Of a stretch of DNA of 64,000 nucleotides, positions 63,927 to 64,000 are shown one piece after another. The stretch lies in assembly GCF_003710985.1 (NCBI RefSeq), contig NZ_RHHT01000031.1:62001-126000 (forward strand). The letters are read 5' to 3'. The notes below the pieces were generated by a model. It was given only the letters and a program-made list of their open reading frames with translations. It ran no database searches and was not told the origin of the DNA. This DNA is from Brevibacillus panacihumi. GTDB lineage: Bacteria; Bacillota; Bacilli; Brevibacillales; Brevibacillaceae. The position numbers and the translations under genes were made by a program. Position 1 is the stretch's first letter. Each line of letters opens with the position of its first letter.

Positions 63927-64000
63927 CTATGCAAACAACCGTTGCAAATCATTCCAGGTCACGACCAGGATCAACAGCATCAAGAAGGCAAATCCAAGGA
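63927..64000 (-). CDS. rseP: RIP metalloprotease RseP, C-terminal end (5' part outside window)
   Basis: The last 23 codons only: a hydrophobic helix (LGFAFLMLLILVVTWND) and the terminal QRLFA, matching the last membrane helix of RseP/RasP. Position before ispG-proS-polC agrees. RseP cuts anti-sigma factors and signal peptides in the membrane. The call depends on synteny and a short tail. Confidence 0.7.
   Translation of the reverse strand, partial: LGFAFLMLLILVVTWNDLQRLFA

Noticed and set aside
1-64000. Defence island, prophage, secretion or biosynthetic cluster
   Set aside because: Every gene above belongs to a recognised core or common family, with conserved order; no integrase, transposase, tRNA boundary or composition break was seen.

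Overview
The window is a stretch of core chromosome from an endospore-forming Firmicute, most likely Brevibacillus or a close relative in the Paenibacillaceae. This rests on moderate GC, strong Shine-Dalgarno sites and many GTG/TTG starts. It also rests on an SLH-domain surface protein at the left edge and on sporulation genes (spoVS, spoVFA/spoVFB, spoIIIE, ylxY, ymxH, tepA). Gene order closely follows the Bacillus subtilis polC-nusA-infB-pnp-spoVF-dapA-spoIIIE-ymf-recA-rny-spoVS arc, read here on the minus strand. The genus is inferred from content and order, not from a search.

Left part (1-6150): mostly accessory or housekeeping genes on both strands. They are the tail of an SLH surface protein, lipL (lipoyl assembly), a two-CBS protein like CbpB, a convergent minus-strand group (MBL hydrolase, mnmM, YheC/YheD-type ATP-grasp protein) and a YkvI-type membrane protein.

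6160-17215: korAB (2-oxoacid:ferredoxin oxidoreductase), a 546-bp gap with promoters and hairpins but no convincing gene, spoVS with a sigma-H-like promoter, ymdB, rny with a long leader, recX, recA with a LexA box, a DEAD-box helicase and cinA.

17300-26345: pgsA, rimO, rodZ, ymfK, ymfJ, the ymfI/ymfH/ymfF trio linked to EF-P 5-aminopentanol modification, an unlisted 51-codon Cys-rich gene and an M23 endopeptidase with stalk-like and LysM domains.

26425-34490: a nucleoside ABC importer (nupNOPQ) preceded by its probable GntR-type regulator nupR, then spoIIIE.

34600-42800: ylzJ, tepA, rnjB, dapA, dapG, asd, spoVFB, spoVFA and ymxH. The aspartate/diaminopimelate genes sit with dipicolinate synthase, linking lysine-branch metabolism to spore core dipicolinate.

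42860-64000: mlpA, ylxY, pnp, rpsO, ribF, truB, nrnA, rbfA, ylxP, infB, ylxQ, rnpM (ylxR), nusA, rimP, polC, proS, ispG and the last codons of rseP. This is the classic translation/transcription cluster.

I found no tRNA, rRNA, CRISPR, insertion sequence, prophage or defence island. The most unusual signals are regulatory: a promoter-to-terminator unit in front of rny that could be an sRNA or attenuator, a terminator inside the rimP-nusA-infB leader, a hairpin enclosing the ribosome binding site of the 51-codon gene, and palindromes upstream of nupR.
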